64,000 nucleotides of DNA from the NCBI RefSeq assembly GCF_018986735.1, contig NZ_CP065521.1, positions 868,001-932,000 of the forward strand, given 5' to 3'. This document shows, piece by piece, positions 1-9,016 of this stretch; the first letter of the stretch is position 1, and every line of letters starts with the position of its first letter. Position numbers and translations under genes: made by a program. This DNA comes from Schaalia sp. 19OD2882 (GTDB taxonomy: Bacteria; Actinomycetota; Actinomycetes; Actinomycetales; Actinomycetaceae). Under the pieces are notes generated by a model, which did not search any database, was not told the origin of the DNA, and was given only the letters and a program-made list of their open reading frames with translations.

Positions 1-409
1 GCTCGCCATTTCCCTGACCGCCTGCAATGCCGTCCAGAACATCGCCGAACGCCAGATCGAGAAGGCCATCGAAGAGCAGGCCAGCGGGTCGGATGTGCGC
101 CTTGACGTCACCGGCGACGGGGTCGACGTGCCTGCGGACTTCCCCGCCGACATCCCCCTGCCCTCCGCGAAGCCGAACCTGGTGACCGACCAGAGCGGCG
201 GATACCTGCTCGTGTGGGCCGAGGGTTCTAAGCAGGACTTCGACGCCCAGGTTGCGGCCATGGAAGCCGCCGGGTTCACCGCCGAGGACCTCGGCCAGCC
301 CACGGAGGGCCTGTCGAATGTCGCCTTCCAGAACAACTCCTGGACCGTGACCCTCACCTTGGCCGGCCAGAAGGGCCTCAGCATGCTCGTGGTTCCCATC
401 GGCGGCTGA
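1..409 (+). CDS. Lipoprotein, 5' end outside window
   Basis: The frame is open from base 2 and starts outside the window. The first visible residues read LAISLTAC, a lipobox with the modified Cys at bases 23-25, so this is the end of a signal peptide of an exported lipoprotein. The mature part is about 128 residues, begins with a short helical charged stretch (NIAERQIEKAIEEQ), and continues with a soluble domain rich in beta-type residues ending at VVPIGG. I do not recognise the family; small lipoproteins of this type are common in actinobacteria. An internal GTG at 95 lies after the lipobox and is unlikely to be the true start. It converges on the SDR gene. Confidence 0.7.
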   Translation, partial: LAISLTACNAVQNIAERQIEKAIEEQASGSDVRLDVTGDGVDVPADFPADIPLPSAKPNLVTDQSGGYLLVWAEGSKQDFDAQVAAMEAAGFTAEDLGQPTEGLSNVAFQNNSWTVTLTLAGQKGLSMLVVPIGG

Positions 410-468
410 CGCCGGGCTCACAGAGCCACAGCGGCCGTCAGAGCCTCACAGCCAGATGCTCAGAGGCG

Positions 469-1365
469 TCAGCGCCCGGTTGCGCGAAGCCCTCGCCCCG
501 GGTCCTTCACCTTGCGTCCGACGAAATGGTCCATCGTCGACGAGACCCCGAACAGGTCGGTGATCCAGTCAAGGACGGGAACGGGAAGGACCTTCAGGGC
601 CATGACCGCGTTGGCGAACACCGGCATGACCTTGCGCTGCTGACCCTTCTCAACGGCGTCCAGCACCTGCTCGGCCACCCGACGCGGATCCAGGATCGGC
701 AGCAGCGCCGGAATCTTGGTGCGCACCCCGTCGAACATGCCGGTGTCCACGTAGTAGGGGGCAGCCACCAAGGTGTGGACCCGCGAGCCGCGGTGGCGCA
801 ACTCGCTGCGCAGAGACTCGGTGAAACCGATCGCCGCGAACTTCGACGCCGAGTAGTCCGTCTGGCGGGAGACACCCACCAGCCCCGCCGCAGAAGCGAT
901 GGTGACCACCGACCCCTTGTCGCGGGCGATCATGCCGGGCAGGAAGGGGCGAGTGCACCGGTACAGGGAGAAGGTGTTGACCTCGAAGGTGCGTCGCACA
1001 TCGGTGTCGTTGAGTTCATCGAAGTACTTGCCGGTGACGATACCCGCACAGTTGACCAGGATGTCCACGCGGGAGAACTCCTCCAGGACACCGGCCCCGG
1101 CGTCCTTGACCGACGTCGTCGAGGCCACGTCCACCGACCACACTCGGGCGCTGACGCCTGCGGCCACGATGTCCGCTGCCACCCGGTTGGCGGCGTCCTC
1201 GTCGATGTCCCACAGGAGGACCGCCTTGGCTCCCCGTGCTGCCGCCCCTCGGGCGACGAGGGCGCCGATGCCCGATCCCGCCCCGGTGACCAGGACGACG
1301 GCGCCGCGTACGGGCACCACGGTGGGACGCAGGAAAGGCGGCAAGAACGATGGTTGCTCGAACAC
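469..1365 (-). CDS. SDR family NAD(P)-dependent oxidoreductase
   Basis: Classical short-chain dehydrogenase/reductase of 298 residues, slightly longer than the usual 250. The cofactor motif TGAGSGIG is at residues 27-34, the NCAG motif follows the central strand, and the catalytic YSASK lies near residue 170 with Ser upstream in IASAAG. The C-terminal extension (VLPVPVLDWITDLFGV) is of the kind seen in SDRs acting on lipophilic substrates. The start is GTG at 1365, preceded by AGGAG at 5 bases. The substrate cannot be told from sequence. The next gene upstream on the same strand ends about 80 bases away in the opposite sense of flow, so it is probably its own transcription unit. Confidence 0.85.
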   Translation of the reverse strand: MFEQPSFLPPFLRPTVVPVRGAVVLVTGAGSGIGALVARGAAARGAKAVLLWDIDEDAANRVAADIVAAGVSARVWSVDVASTTSVKDAGAGVLEEFSRVDILVNCAGIVTGKYFDELNDTDVRRTFEVNTFSLYRCTRPFLPGMIARDKGSVVTIASAAGLVGVSRQTDYSASKFAAIGFTESLRSELRHRGSRVHTLVAAPYYVDTGMFDGVRTKIPALLPILDPRRVAEQVLDAVEKGQQRKVMPVFANAVMALKVLPVPVLDWITDLFGVSSTMDHFVGRKVKDPGRGLRATGR

Positions 1366-1445
1366 GAGGATCTCCTAGGGTCGTTACCTTGGAATTCTCC
1401 CGCAACTACGCCGCTACCGCGACCGAATCGACCGGCCCCCGGGCG

Positions 1446-3137
1446 TCAACGATCCAGGAAGGGCAGGTGGCGCGCCACCTGCAACCATGTGCCCATCAGG
1501 TGCGCCCATGCCTCCTCACCCATGCCCAAGGGCGCTTGAAGGCCGAAGAGCCGCTGCGTGGACACGCTCTGGGTCTCGGTGTACTTCAGCAGTCCTTCGC
1601 GTCCGTGACGTCTGCCCAGCCCCGAGCGCCCGCGCCCGCCCATTTCGGCGCCGGGCGAGGCCCACGTGGCCGCGTAGCCCTCATTGACGTTCACCGTGCC
1701 GCATCGGATCCTGCGCGCAAGTGCCCGCGCGGCAGTGGCGTTGGCGCTCCACACCGACGCATTCAGACCATAGGGGGATGCATTCGCCAGGCGCAGGGCC
1801 TCCTCGTCGTCGGCCACCCGGTACACGCTCACCACAGGACCGAAGGTCTCCTCCGCGAAAACCTCCATCGCGGAGGTCACGTCGGTGAGCACCGTAGGCA
1901 GGTAGGCGCTCGGATCCGACGGGTCGGGCGAAGCCTGTGGACAGAAGGATCCGCCGGTGAGCACCCGCGCGCCCTTCGCCACCGCGTCGCGGACGTGGGC
2001 GTCGACCCGTCGGGCGTGCGCCGAGGTGATGAGCGGCCCGATGGCAGTGGTCCACTCCATGGTGGCGCGCACGCCCACGCGCCCGGCCGCCTCGACAAAG
2101 GCCGGGACGAAACGATCCCACACCTGCGCATTCACGTAGATCCGCTCGATCGACACGCACAGCTGCCCGGAGTTCGCGAAACACGCCTTGACGGCGCCGC
2201 GCACCGTGCGCTCCACAGGAGCATCCGCCCGAACCACCATCGGGTTCTTGCCGCCGAGCTCCGCAGAGGCCGCCACCAGGCGGGCGGCCGCCCGCGCGGC
2301 CACCCGAGCGCCTGTGGGGCTGGAACCGGTGAACATCACGGCGTCGGCCTCGTCGACGATCGCCGAACCCACCACCGAACCGGACCCGGGCAGCACCTGG
2401 AACACCTCGGAGGGCAGCCCTGCCCGGTGGAACAGGGACGCCACCGCCAGCGCGGTGAAGGGGGTGGCCGAGTCGGGTTTGAGGATCACCGCGTTGCCGG
2501 CCACCAGCGCCGCCATCGCATCGCAGGCCGTCAGGATCAACGGGTAGTTCCACGGGGCGATGATCCCGACCACTCCCTTGGGGTGGTGGTGGACCTCCGT
2601 GCGGGTCAGTACGGGGATGACGCCGGTGCGCCTTTCGCTCCGCAGGCGGGAGGCGGCCGTGTGCGCCAGGTGGCGGGCGGTGATGGCGACGTCGGCCACC
2701 TCTTCGAAGGCGTGGGCCCGAGCCTTGCCCGACTCCCACTGGACCAGGTCCAACAGAGCGTCCCTGTGCTTCCAGACGAGGTCGTGGAAGGCCAGCAGGA
2801 CACGTGTGCGCTCACGCAGGGGCCGGGACGCCCACAGGGCGCCGGCGCGCCGGGCGGCAAGGGCAGCGCCGGCGACCTCATGCCGCCCCAAGGCCGGCAC
2901 TTGGCCGATCGGCGCGCCGGTCAGGGGGGAGGAGACCTGCACAGTGCGCCCAGCGGCGCCGGCCCAGTCCTCGTCGAAGGGGCGCCCAGCAGCGGCGAGG
3001 GCGCCCTCCGGGGGCCAAGTGGCACCCAGGATGCGCAGGGCGTTCCTGCCGCGGGCGTCCATGACCTCGCGGGTCATCGGCGGCTCCGGCGTGGGGCGGC
3101 GGGAAGCCTCAGCGGGCACCGGCGTCACCGACTCCAC
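1446..3137 (-). CDS. Aldehyde dehydrogenase, succinate-semialdehyde type
   Basis: NAD(P)-dependent aldehyde dehydrogenase of 563 residues. Visible family landmarks are the active-site entry motif APWNYP, the catalytic base region ELGGKNP near residue 294, the nucleophile Cys in NSGQLCVS near residue 326, and EETFGPVVSV. Overall shape is closest to the actinobacterial GabD2-like succinate-semialdehyde dehydrogenases, which feed succinate from GABA or 2-oxoglutarate decarboxylation; the substrate is inferred. GTG at 3137 gives a 20-residue Pro-rich lead; ATG at 3077 is an alternative, and neither has a strong ribosome site. The 5' end overlaps the 3' end of the acyltransferase gene by 29 bases, suggesting co-transcription. 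Confidence 0.8.
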   Translation of the reverse strand: MESVTPVPAEASRRPTPEPPMTREVMDARGRNALRILGATWPPEGALAAAGRPFDEDWAGAAGRTVQVSSPLTGAPIGQVPALGRHEVAGAALAARRAGALWASRPLRERTRVLLAFHDLVWKHRDALLDLVQWESGKARAHAFEEVADVAITARHLAHTAASRLRSERRTGVIPVLTRTEVHHHPKGVVGIIAPWNYPLILTACDAMAALVAGNAVILKPDSATPFTALAVASLFHRAGLPSEVFQVLPGSGSVVGSAIVDEADAVMFTGSSPTGARVAARAAARLVAASAELGGKNPMVVRADAPVERTVRGAVKACFANSGQLCVSIERIYVNAQVWDRFVPAFVEAAGRVGVRATMEWTTAIGPLITSAHARRVDAHVRDAVAKGARVLTGGSFCPQASPDPSDPSAYLPTVLTDVTSAMEVFAEETFGPVVSVYRVADDEEALRLANASPYGLNASVWSANATAARALARRIRCGTVNVNEGYAATWASPGAEMGGRGRSGLGRRHGREGLLKYTETQSVSTQRLFGLQAPLGMGEEAWAHLMGTWLQVARHLPFLDR

Positions 3138-3714
3138 CTGCGTCCTCGTCCTCGGCGCGCAGGCGCGGCACCGACGCCTTTTCCGGGTGGAAGCCGGACT
3201 TCGTCGCGTAGAAGGCGCGGATCCGGTCCATGTCTGCGCGCAGGTCCTGGCCCGGACGGATGCTGTGCCCCCAGCCGAAGGTCATCGTCGACCGGTCGAC
3301 GAAGCCCAGGAAGACGGGCAGGTCGGCGCCCGTGGCGATCCTGTGGAACCCGGACTTCCAGTACGGGCGCGCAGACCGGGTCCCCTTCGGAGTCAGGACC
3401 ACGGTGAAGGGCGACTCCTCGCGCGAGAGCTGCACGATGCGGTCGACCAGACCACTGCCGGCGCTGCGGTCCACGCCGATTCCGCCGATCCACCGCACCC
3501 ACGGTCCGAAGAGAGGCTTGCGGATGATCGAGTCCTTGACCAGGAAATGGAAAGGACGCCCCAGCGACCAGAAGCACAGGGCCATGAACACCCCGTCCCA
3601 GTTCGACGTGTGTGGGGCACCGATGACCATTGCCCGCTCGGGCAGGGGTTCGTGGACGAAGGTCCAGCGCGAAAAGCGCAGGTAGGTCCGGGCGATGAAC
3701 TGGCGCGCACGCAC
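3109..3714 (-). CDS. 1-acyl-glycerol-3-phosphate acyltransferase-like protein
   Basis: A 201-residue member of the PlsC-type acyltransferase superfamily. The HX4D motif is present as HTSNWD (H35, D40) and the substrate motif as TPKGTRS near residue 104, where the family usually has FPEGTRS. It would transfer acyl chains to a lyso-lipid at the membrane; short actinobacterial members of this type are not well characterised. GTG at 3714 is chosen because AGGAGG lies 4 bases upstream and because longer readings would run into the esterase gene. The Lys in place of the usual Glu of the PEGTR motif is a small oddity. Confidence 0.75.
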   Translation of the reverse strand: MRARQFIARTYLRFSRWTFVHEPLPERAMVIGAPHTSNWDGVFMALCFWSLGRPFHFLVKDSIIRKPLFGPWVRWIGGIGVDRSAGSGLVDRIVQLSREESPFTVVLTPKGTRSARPYWKSGFHRIATGADLPVFLGFVDRSTMTFGWGHSIRPGQDLRADMDRIRAFYATKSGFHPEKASVPRLRAEDEDAGGVGDAGAR

Positions 3715-3802
3715 AGTGCCTCCTGGGGTGGGGGATCGGGGCCCTTGTGGGCCGTGCTTCCAGATTACGAGGTCGCGGCCCCGGGCAATGCAGGTCGGGG
3801 TT

Positions 3803-5260
3803 TCAGCCGATGATCTGCAGGCGTGCGGCGAGCCAGTCGACCTGCTCGGCAAGGGCCATGGTCCACACCTGCCAGGAGTGGGTTCCCGGGTAGGTGCGTT
3901 CTTCGACGCTCATGCCGGCCCCGCGTGCCGCCTCGGCCAGGCGCTTGACTCCCGGCAGGTACTCGCTGTCGTCCGCGCCCACGCTGAACAGGACGGACAG
4001 GCCCTCGTAGCGATGCGTGCCCAGCAGGGTCAGGGGGTCATTGGCCTGGTAGGCCGCGCGGTCGCCTCCGAATCCTTCACTGATGGTGCGTTCCTCGGAG
4101 CCGAGGGTCGGATGCTCCTCGCCGGACATGGACAGCACTGTCGTGTAGACCTGCGGCGCGCGGGTGGCCACCTGCAGGGCGCAGGTGGCGCCGTTCGACA
4201 GGCCGCCGATCGCCCACCGGCTGTGGTCCGGGTCCACCTTGAGGTTGTGGGCGATCCAGGCCGGCACGTCCTTTTGCAGGTAGGTGGCCACGTCACCGTG
4301 CGCCGCGTCGGAGCACAGGGGGTTGACGGTGTCGGAGGACAAGGGGTCGGCCACGACGACCACCGGCGCCAACCCTTGGTGGTTGGCCGCCCAGGCGTCC
4401 ATCGTCTCCTTCACGCGGCCGATGGTGAACCAGTCGCCGGGCTGGCCCGGCTGCCCGGCCATGAGGACAAGGACCGGCAGTACCGGGGGTGTGGCGCTCA
4501 GGTAGGCGGGCGGGACGTAGATCCATGCCGGTCGGGGAGAGAAGTCGCCTGAGGCGGGAATCTCGGAGGTGTACACATTGCCTTGGGCAGGCATCCCGGA
4601 GGGGGCCTTCCAGGAGGCCGCCAGGGGGCCCTGCGGGCGAGCGGGTTTGGCGGCCGACTGCGGGGAGGCGGCGGTGGCCCCGGGCTGGGGGGCGGAGGCG
4701 CCGGCTCCGGACTGCCCGCCGCCTGCGGGGGGCAGGGGCGTGGCATTGATCCCCCAGCCCATGACGGCGCCGAGCGTGGGGTAGGCGCCAAAGGTGGAGT
4801 TCACGCCCACGGCGCCCGTGAGGAATGCGACCACCGCCAGCGCCAGGCCCACCAGGAACAGGCCGAGGCCGCGACCCACGCCGAGCCCGCGAGCGGTCCT
4901 GCGATGCATGGCCGAATCGACTCCCTTGTGGTCGCCCGCACGCCGGGCGGCCCGCACCTGGGAACTCCACCCGGACAGGATCTCGGCAATCACGAGCACC
5001 ACGGCCCCGATCCACGTGAAGGTCGCTTTCCCGACCCCGTCGGCGAAGGGGCGCCACAGGACGTCGACCCCCACCCAGGCGAGGAGGGCGACGATCGGGC
5101 CGGCGAGGAGAACCAGGACCTGGCCGACGGGCCCCAGGTGGCGGGTCCACAGGAACCAGCAGACCAGGGCGAGCACCACCAACACCGCCCCGCACCAGGT
5201 CACCGGGTCCGGGACGATCAGTGGCAGGGGCGCCAGCCACGCGATGATTGCCTCAGTCAT
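3803..5260 (-). CDS. Membrane-anchored esterase (putative esterase family)
   Basis: A 485-residue protein with about four N-terminal membrane segments in the first 165 residues, a linker rich in Pro, Ala and Gly, then an alpha/beta-hydrolase domain of the esterase D/antigen 85 type. The nucleophile elbow is GGLSNG (Ser near 354), a likely acid is in GADDSEY, and the His is in PGTHSW near the C-terminus. The domain order places the hydrolase outside the cell. The gene start overlaps the stop of the MprF-type synthase gene by 8 bases, so the two are translationally coupled. Aminoacyl-lipid hydrolases are known next to MprF-type synthases in some Gram-positive bacteria, which makes that role a reasonable inference here; a mycolyltransferase role is unlikely without mycolate genes. 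Confidence 0.75.
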   Translation of the reverse strand: MTEAIIAWLAPLPLIVPDPVTWCGAVLVVLALVCWFLWTRHLGPVGQVLVLLAGPIVALLAWVGVDVLWRPFADGVGKATFTWIGAVVLVIAEILSGWSSQVRAARRAGDHKGVDSAMHRRTARGLGVGRGLGLFLVGLALAVVAFLTGAVGVNSTFGAYPTLGAVMGWGINATPLPPAGGGQSGAGASAPQPGATAASPQSAAKPARPQGPLAASWKAPSGMPAQGNVYTSEIPASGDFSPRPAWIYVPPAYLSATPPVLPVLVLMAGQPGQPGDWFTIGRVKETMDAWAANHQGLAPVVVVADPLSSDTVNPLCSDAAHGDVATYLQKDVPAWIAHNLKVDPDHSRWAIGGLSNGATCALQVATRAPQVYTTVLSMSGEEHPTLGSEERTISEGFGGDRAAYQANDPLTLLGTHRYEGLSVLFSVGADDSEYLPGVKRLAEAARGAGMSVEERTYPGTHSWQVWTMALAEQVDWLAARLQIIG

Positions 5261-7814
5261 GGGTCACCAACTTCTGGGCGAAACGAGCGGTTTCCACGGG
5301 TCCCAGACCGGGCAGGTAGGCCTTGGCGATGGCCGCACCCACTGCGGGAAGGTCGGTCACGTCCGGGACGACGAGGTACAGGGGTTCGAACCTCGGCTGG
5401 AACTTCGACTTGAAGAAGTGCAGGGAGCGGAACCCGTAGACCGGTTCGAGCAGGGCGCCCAGGGAATCGAGCAGGGGTTCGATCCGCTCGGCCGCCGCCG
5501 AATGGGTGCCGTCGGGTCCATGAGTGGGTGCCGAGTGGGCAAGGGGAGCCCCCGACAGGGACAGGACCTGCAGGCCTTCTTCCTTGGCGTCGAGGGCGGC
5601 GCGGCCGATGAGGAACTCCACGACGGGCCGGAAACAGCAGTCGCGTCGACGCATGACGTCCAGGGTGAGGCCGATCAGCCGGCCCTGCCGGTGAATCGGC
5701 AGCCACGAGGTCACGGCGTGGACGGTTCCGTCCTTGTCGAGGGCCAGGAGGAGCCTGGTGTCCGCATCCTTGATCTCCGTCAGCCCGCCCAGGGTGAAGC
5801 CCATCTCTGGCAGGGCCTTTTCAGCGACCCATTGGTTCGAGATCGCCCGGATCTGGTCGCGCATGCCGGCCGGAGCGGATTGCCATGTGGTCCAGCGGGC
5901 CTCGATGCCCTCCGTCTTGGCGCGGTTGAGGGCGGTGCGCACGTCCTGGAACTTCTTTCCTGTGAAAGCCAGGTCAGGCAGGTCGATGAGGGCCTCCTCC
6001 GCCACCTGCACACTGGTCCATCCGAGCCGTTGGGCGAGGGCTGCGGTGGGGGCGTGCACCGAGTACAGGGCCGGTACCAGCGAGTGTTCCGTGCAGTGCT
6101 CGGCGAAGGCTTCGACCGTGCCTGCCAAGTCCGTGGTGCATGCGGCAGGGTCGGCAAGGGTCAGACCCACCCCGTGGGCCGCGCGGTAGGCGATCATCGC
6201 CCTGCCCTCGGGTGCGAACCAGCGGCTGTTGCCCGGCCAGGTGAGCATCCACCCGAGGGTGCCCGCGTCGGTGGCCCGCACGATGTCTCTGGCCCTGTTC
6301 TGCGTGGCCGAGGCCGTGGTCTGCAGGTCCGCAGGGGTGGAGGTGAACAGTCGCAGGAGGATGGCGACCGCCCCCGCCCACACGAGGACCGGAAGCCAGT
6401 TCACCACCAGGAAGGCCGCGGGTGAGGAGGGGAGCAGCGGGGGAGTGAGGAGGAACAGGGCGGTGGGCGGAAGGAGCCTGGCCCAGTAGTTGGCGGCAAG
6501 CAGCTCCCACGTGGCTGCGGGGACGAATTGGCTGCGGATCATCAGGCCGCCCACCACTGCGACGAGGCTGCCGAGCACTGCCACCGTGGCAAGGGCGACT
6601 CCGGCCCAGACGAGGTCGCGGCGCGTGGATCTGACGCGGAACCACCGCCTGTTCCACACGACCACTGCCAGCGTCGTCAGGGGAAGCAGGACCGGCACCA
6701 CCAGTTGGCCGACGGGAAGGTCGTTGGCGAAGGTGATGTCAATGGCGGCATTGCCTTCGAAGATGAAGTCCTCCCGAGGCACCAGGATCCGTGCGAAGGC
6801 GAAGACGGCCAGGGCCGATTCCACGACGACCGCCACCCAGAAGGCGGACCGTCGCCCGCGCAGCAGTCCCATTGCCACAGCGAGTTGCAGGAAGACCGGC
6901 ATGATCGTCAGGGCGATCGGCGCGGTTCCGGTGGTGCGCAGGGTGTCGATGGCGTGGGCGCATGTGGCAAGGTCGACCCTCTCACACAGGTCCATGAGGG
7001 ACTCCACCGTGAGGTAGCCGGGGTCGAGGCCGAGGCGTGCGGAGGCGAGCGGCCCGTTGGCGTGCGTGTACCACAGGGCCAGCAACGAGCCGACGGAGAC
7101 CACGGACATGAGCAGTGCCACCAGGGTTCTGCCTTCGTGGCGGGTTCCCACCAGGGGGCGTTCCCTGATTCCCAGCACCGAGCGCAGGATCGATCCTGCG
7201 ACGAATGCCCCGAGTGTGGCGGAGATGAACAGTGCCATGGCGTTCGCCGTGCCTCCGAGCGCCGCGAGCAGCAGTGTGGACAGCAGGACGACCGCGAGGA
7301 CGCGCCGACGGGCCAATGCGTTCAGGGTGCGGCCCCACGCGGCCACCACGGCGGCCAGGACGAGGCCGATTCCGCCGGGTGGGGCGGTCATGAGCTGGTC
7401 AAGCCAATGCATGCTGTCGGCCACGAGCAGGATCATCTGAGTGATGACGAGAGCGGCGACGGAACACGTGGCCGCCACCGCAGTCCACGTGCCGGTGCCC
7501 AGACGGTGTTCGACCAGGGCGCCGATGGTGACCATGGCCAGGACGGCCACGGCCAGTTGGTGCCATGTGGGAGTCCACAGGAGGGCCGTCACGACCACCC
7601 ACGGACGCGCCAGGGGATCGGCTGTGGTGTGCAGCGCCGGGTACCAGGACGCATGGCCGAGGATTCCGGCCAGGCCAACCGTCAAGGCGAGTGCGGCCAG
7701 CGTGGTTGCGGCGGGCGCCCCGCGTACGCACCTGACCAGAAGTCGTCCTGCGGAAGAAAGGGATGTCAGCCAGCGGTGGCGGGGCCGTGTGGGCTCGGCC
7801 GCAGTGTCGCTCAC
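5253..7814 (-). CDS. Aminoacyl-lipid synthase (MprF/DUF2156) with rhomboid-like N-terminus
   Basis: An 853-residue membrane protein. The first 200 residues resemble the six-helix rhomboid fold, but the catalytic GxSG is replaced by GGIG, so no protease activity is expected. More membrane segments follow to about residue 500. The C-terminal 320 residues match the DUF2156 aminoacyl-transferase domain of MprF, which uses charged tRNA to add Lys or Ala to phosphatidylglycerol or diacylglycerol. The amino acid and lipid cannot be predicted. GTG at 7814 has GAAGGAG 5 bases upstream and is preferred over the GTG at 7847. The gene overlaps the downstream esterase by 8 bases. Confidence 0.8.
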   Translation of the reverse strand: MSDTAAEPTRPRHRWLTSLSSAGRLLVRCVRGAPAATTLAALALTVGLAGILGHASWYPALHTTADPLARPWVVVTALLWTPTWHQLAVAVLAMVTIGALVEHRLGTGTWTAVAATCSVAALVITQMILLVADSMHWLDQLMTAPPGGIGLVLAAVVAAWGRTLNALARRRVLAVVLLSTLLLAALGGTANAMALFISATLGAFVAGSILRSVLGIRERPLVGTRHEGRTLVALLMSVVSVGSLLALWYTHANGPLASARLGLDPGYLTVESLMDLCERVDLATCAHAIDTLRTTGTAPIALTIMPVFLQLAVAMGLLRGRRSAFWVAVVVESALAVFAFARILVPREDFIFEGNAAIDITFANDLPVGQLVVPVLLPLTTLAVVVWNRRWFRVRSTRRDLVWAGVALATVAVLGSLVAVVGGLMIRSQFVPAATWELLAANYWARLLPPTALFLLTPPLLPSSPAAFLVVNWLPVLVWAGAVAILLRLFTSTPADLQTTASATQNRARDIVRATDAGTLGWMLTWPGNSRWFAPEGRAMIAYRAAHGVGLTLADPAACTTDLAGTVEAFAEHCTEHSLVPALYSVHAPTAALAQRLGWTSVQVAEEALIDLPDLAFTGKKFQDVRTALNRAKTEGIEARWTTWQSAPAGMRDQIRAISNQWVAEKALPEMGFTLGGLTEIKDADTRLLLALDKDGTVHAVTSWLPIHRQGRLIGLTLDVMRRRDCCFRPVVEFLIGRAALDAKEEGLQVLSLSGAPLAHSAPTHGPDGTHSAAAERIEPLLDSLGALLEPVYGFRSLHFFKSKFQPRFEPLYLVVPDVTDLPAVGAAIAKAYLPGLGPVETARFAQKLVTHD

Positions 7815-7951
7815 GTGAACTCCTTCAGGTCGGACAGGGCCGTTCACATGTGCTCATGATGGCGTGGCCTGTCACGTCATGTTACCCAGTGACCATCGGT
7901 GCTCAGGTCCGTGCTTGCCCGGTCGGGTGCCGCCGGGAGTGCCGGCCCCGA

Positions 7952-8794
7952 TCAGTCGAGGGGGTCGACGTGCAGGGAAATGGCCATGGTGCGTGAGGCT
8001 CCGACCGGCAGCTCCATGGCGTCCTCGCGCACGTTGCCCGCTTCGACACAGACGAAGGAGATCCACTCGTGGTCATCCATGTCGGCGATCTCGCGGGCCC
8101 CGCAGATCCACGGGGTCCACACGATGGTGCTGGCGGAGCGGTCCTTCTCCAAGCAGATCCGGCGCAGCCACCGGGGGTCCTCGATGACCAGGGGCGCGCA
8201 GGAGCGGTAGATGCGGTCGGTGCTGTCGACGAGGGCGACTTCGCCGCGTTGGGTGTGGACCTGTCCGTCGAGCAGGTCACGGTACTGGGCGTCCTCCAGG
8301 CCGCCAATGGTCACGTCCTTGAGGTCGCCGACGGCCACGTAGGCGTGCAGCGCCGCCTCGACGAGGTAGTCGTGGTCGTCGTCATTTCGCATGGTGAGTT
8401 CCACGAGCAGATCCGCATCGTCCAGCCGGACGCTCATGGTCGCCGTGAACGCGTGGGGGAATGTTCCACCGTGGTCCTCGCGGCCGTGGGTGAGTTCGAA
8501 CTCGACGGCGCCCTCGTCCTGGGAGACGACCGACCACGTGGACATGCGCGCAAACCCGTGCGCCCGGGCGGTTGGCTCCACAGGTGCAGCGGACAGGGAG
8601 GCGGGTCCGAACCACGGAAGACACACGGGGACTCCACCACGGATCGGACGCGAGCCGTCGGTGACCGCCTTGGAGGACATCCACAGGACCGGCTTGTCGT
8701 CCGTGGGAGCCCAGCTGAGCAATTGGGCGCCCAAAGTGGTGAGAGTGGCGGCAGATGCACCATTGTCCAAACTGATCCGATCAGGGGTCCCCAT
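7952..8794 (-). CDS. D-hexose-6-phosphate mutarotase
   Basis: A 280-residue aldose-1-epimerase-fold protein of the hexose-6-phosphate mutarotase (YeaD-like) group, which interconverts alpha and beta anomers of glucose 6-phosphate. Visible landmarks are an N-terminal ATLTTLGAQLLSW segment, GGVPVCLPWFGP, a central HGFAR motif with the expected His, and a late VCVEAGN. Length is normal. The start is ATG at 8794; TAGGAT ends 6 bases upstream, so the message is probably leaderless. It is divergent from typA. Confidence 0.8.
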   Translation of the reverse strand: MGTPDRISLDNGASAATLTTLGAQLLSWAPTDDKPVLWMSSKAVTDGSRPIRGGVPVCLPWFGPASLSAAPVEPTARAHGFARMSTWSVVSQDEGAVEFELTHGREDHGGTFPHAFTATMSVRLDDADLLVELTMRNDDDHDYLVEAALHAYVAVGDLKDVTIGGLEDAQYRDLLDGQVHTQRGEVALVDSTDRIYRSCAPLVIEDPRWLRRICLEKDRSASTIVWTPWICGAREIADMDDHEWISFVCVEAGNVREDAMELPVGASRTMAISLHVDPLD

Positions 8795-9016
8795 GGGCCG
8801 ATCCTACGTGGTGACAAGTGGTTGCGAGGAGACCTCGACCGGTCGGGAGGGGCCGCGCGAGTGCAGTGTGAGCGTGTCCGATGTCGCAGAGGTCACTTCA
8901 AGGAGGATCACAGGGGCGCACTACGCTGGAGTCAGCACGCCCACCGTCGCGCGGAGCACCGCCCTCGTCCCCTCGGACGGCAGGCCGGCGGTCTCCGTGC
9001 CCAGAAGGAGACCCCC
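8795..9016. promoter_or_regulatory. Divergent intergenic region, mutarotase/typA
   Basis: This 222-base gap carries the leaderless promoter of the mutarotase gene at its left edge. A possible -10 element for typA, TACGCT, is at 8922-8927 and would leave a 5' leader of about 85 bases. The typA ribosome site AGAAGGAG is at 9003-9010. I see no ORF or strong hairpin here. Confidence 0.4.
8801..8806 (-). promoter_or_regulatory. -10 element, leaderless mutarotase gene
   Basis: On the minus strand TAGGAT is followed by exactly 6 bases and then the ATG at 8794. This puts the expected transcription start on the A of the start codon. Confidence 0.55.

Noticed and set aside
8069..9016. N-terminal extension of typA
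   Set aside because: The conserved GTPase start and a strong ribosome site are at 9017; the extension is antisense to the mutarotase gene.
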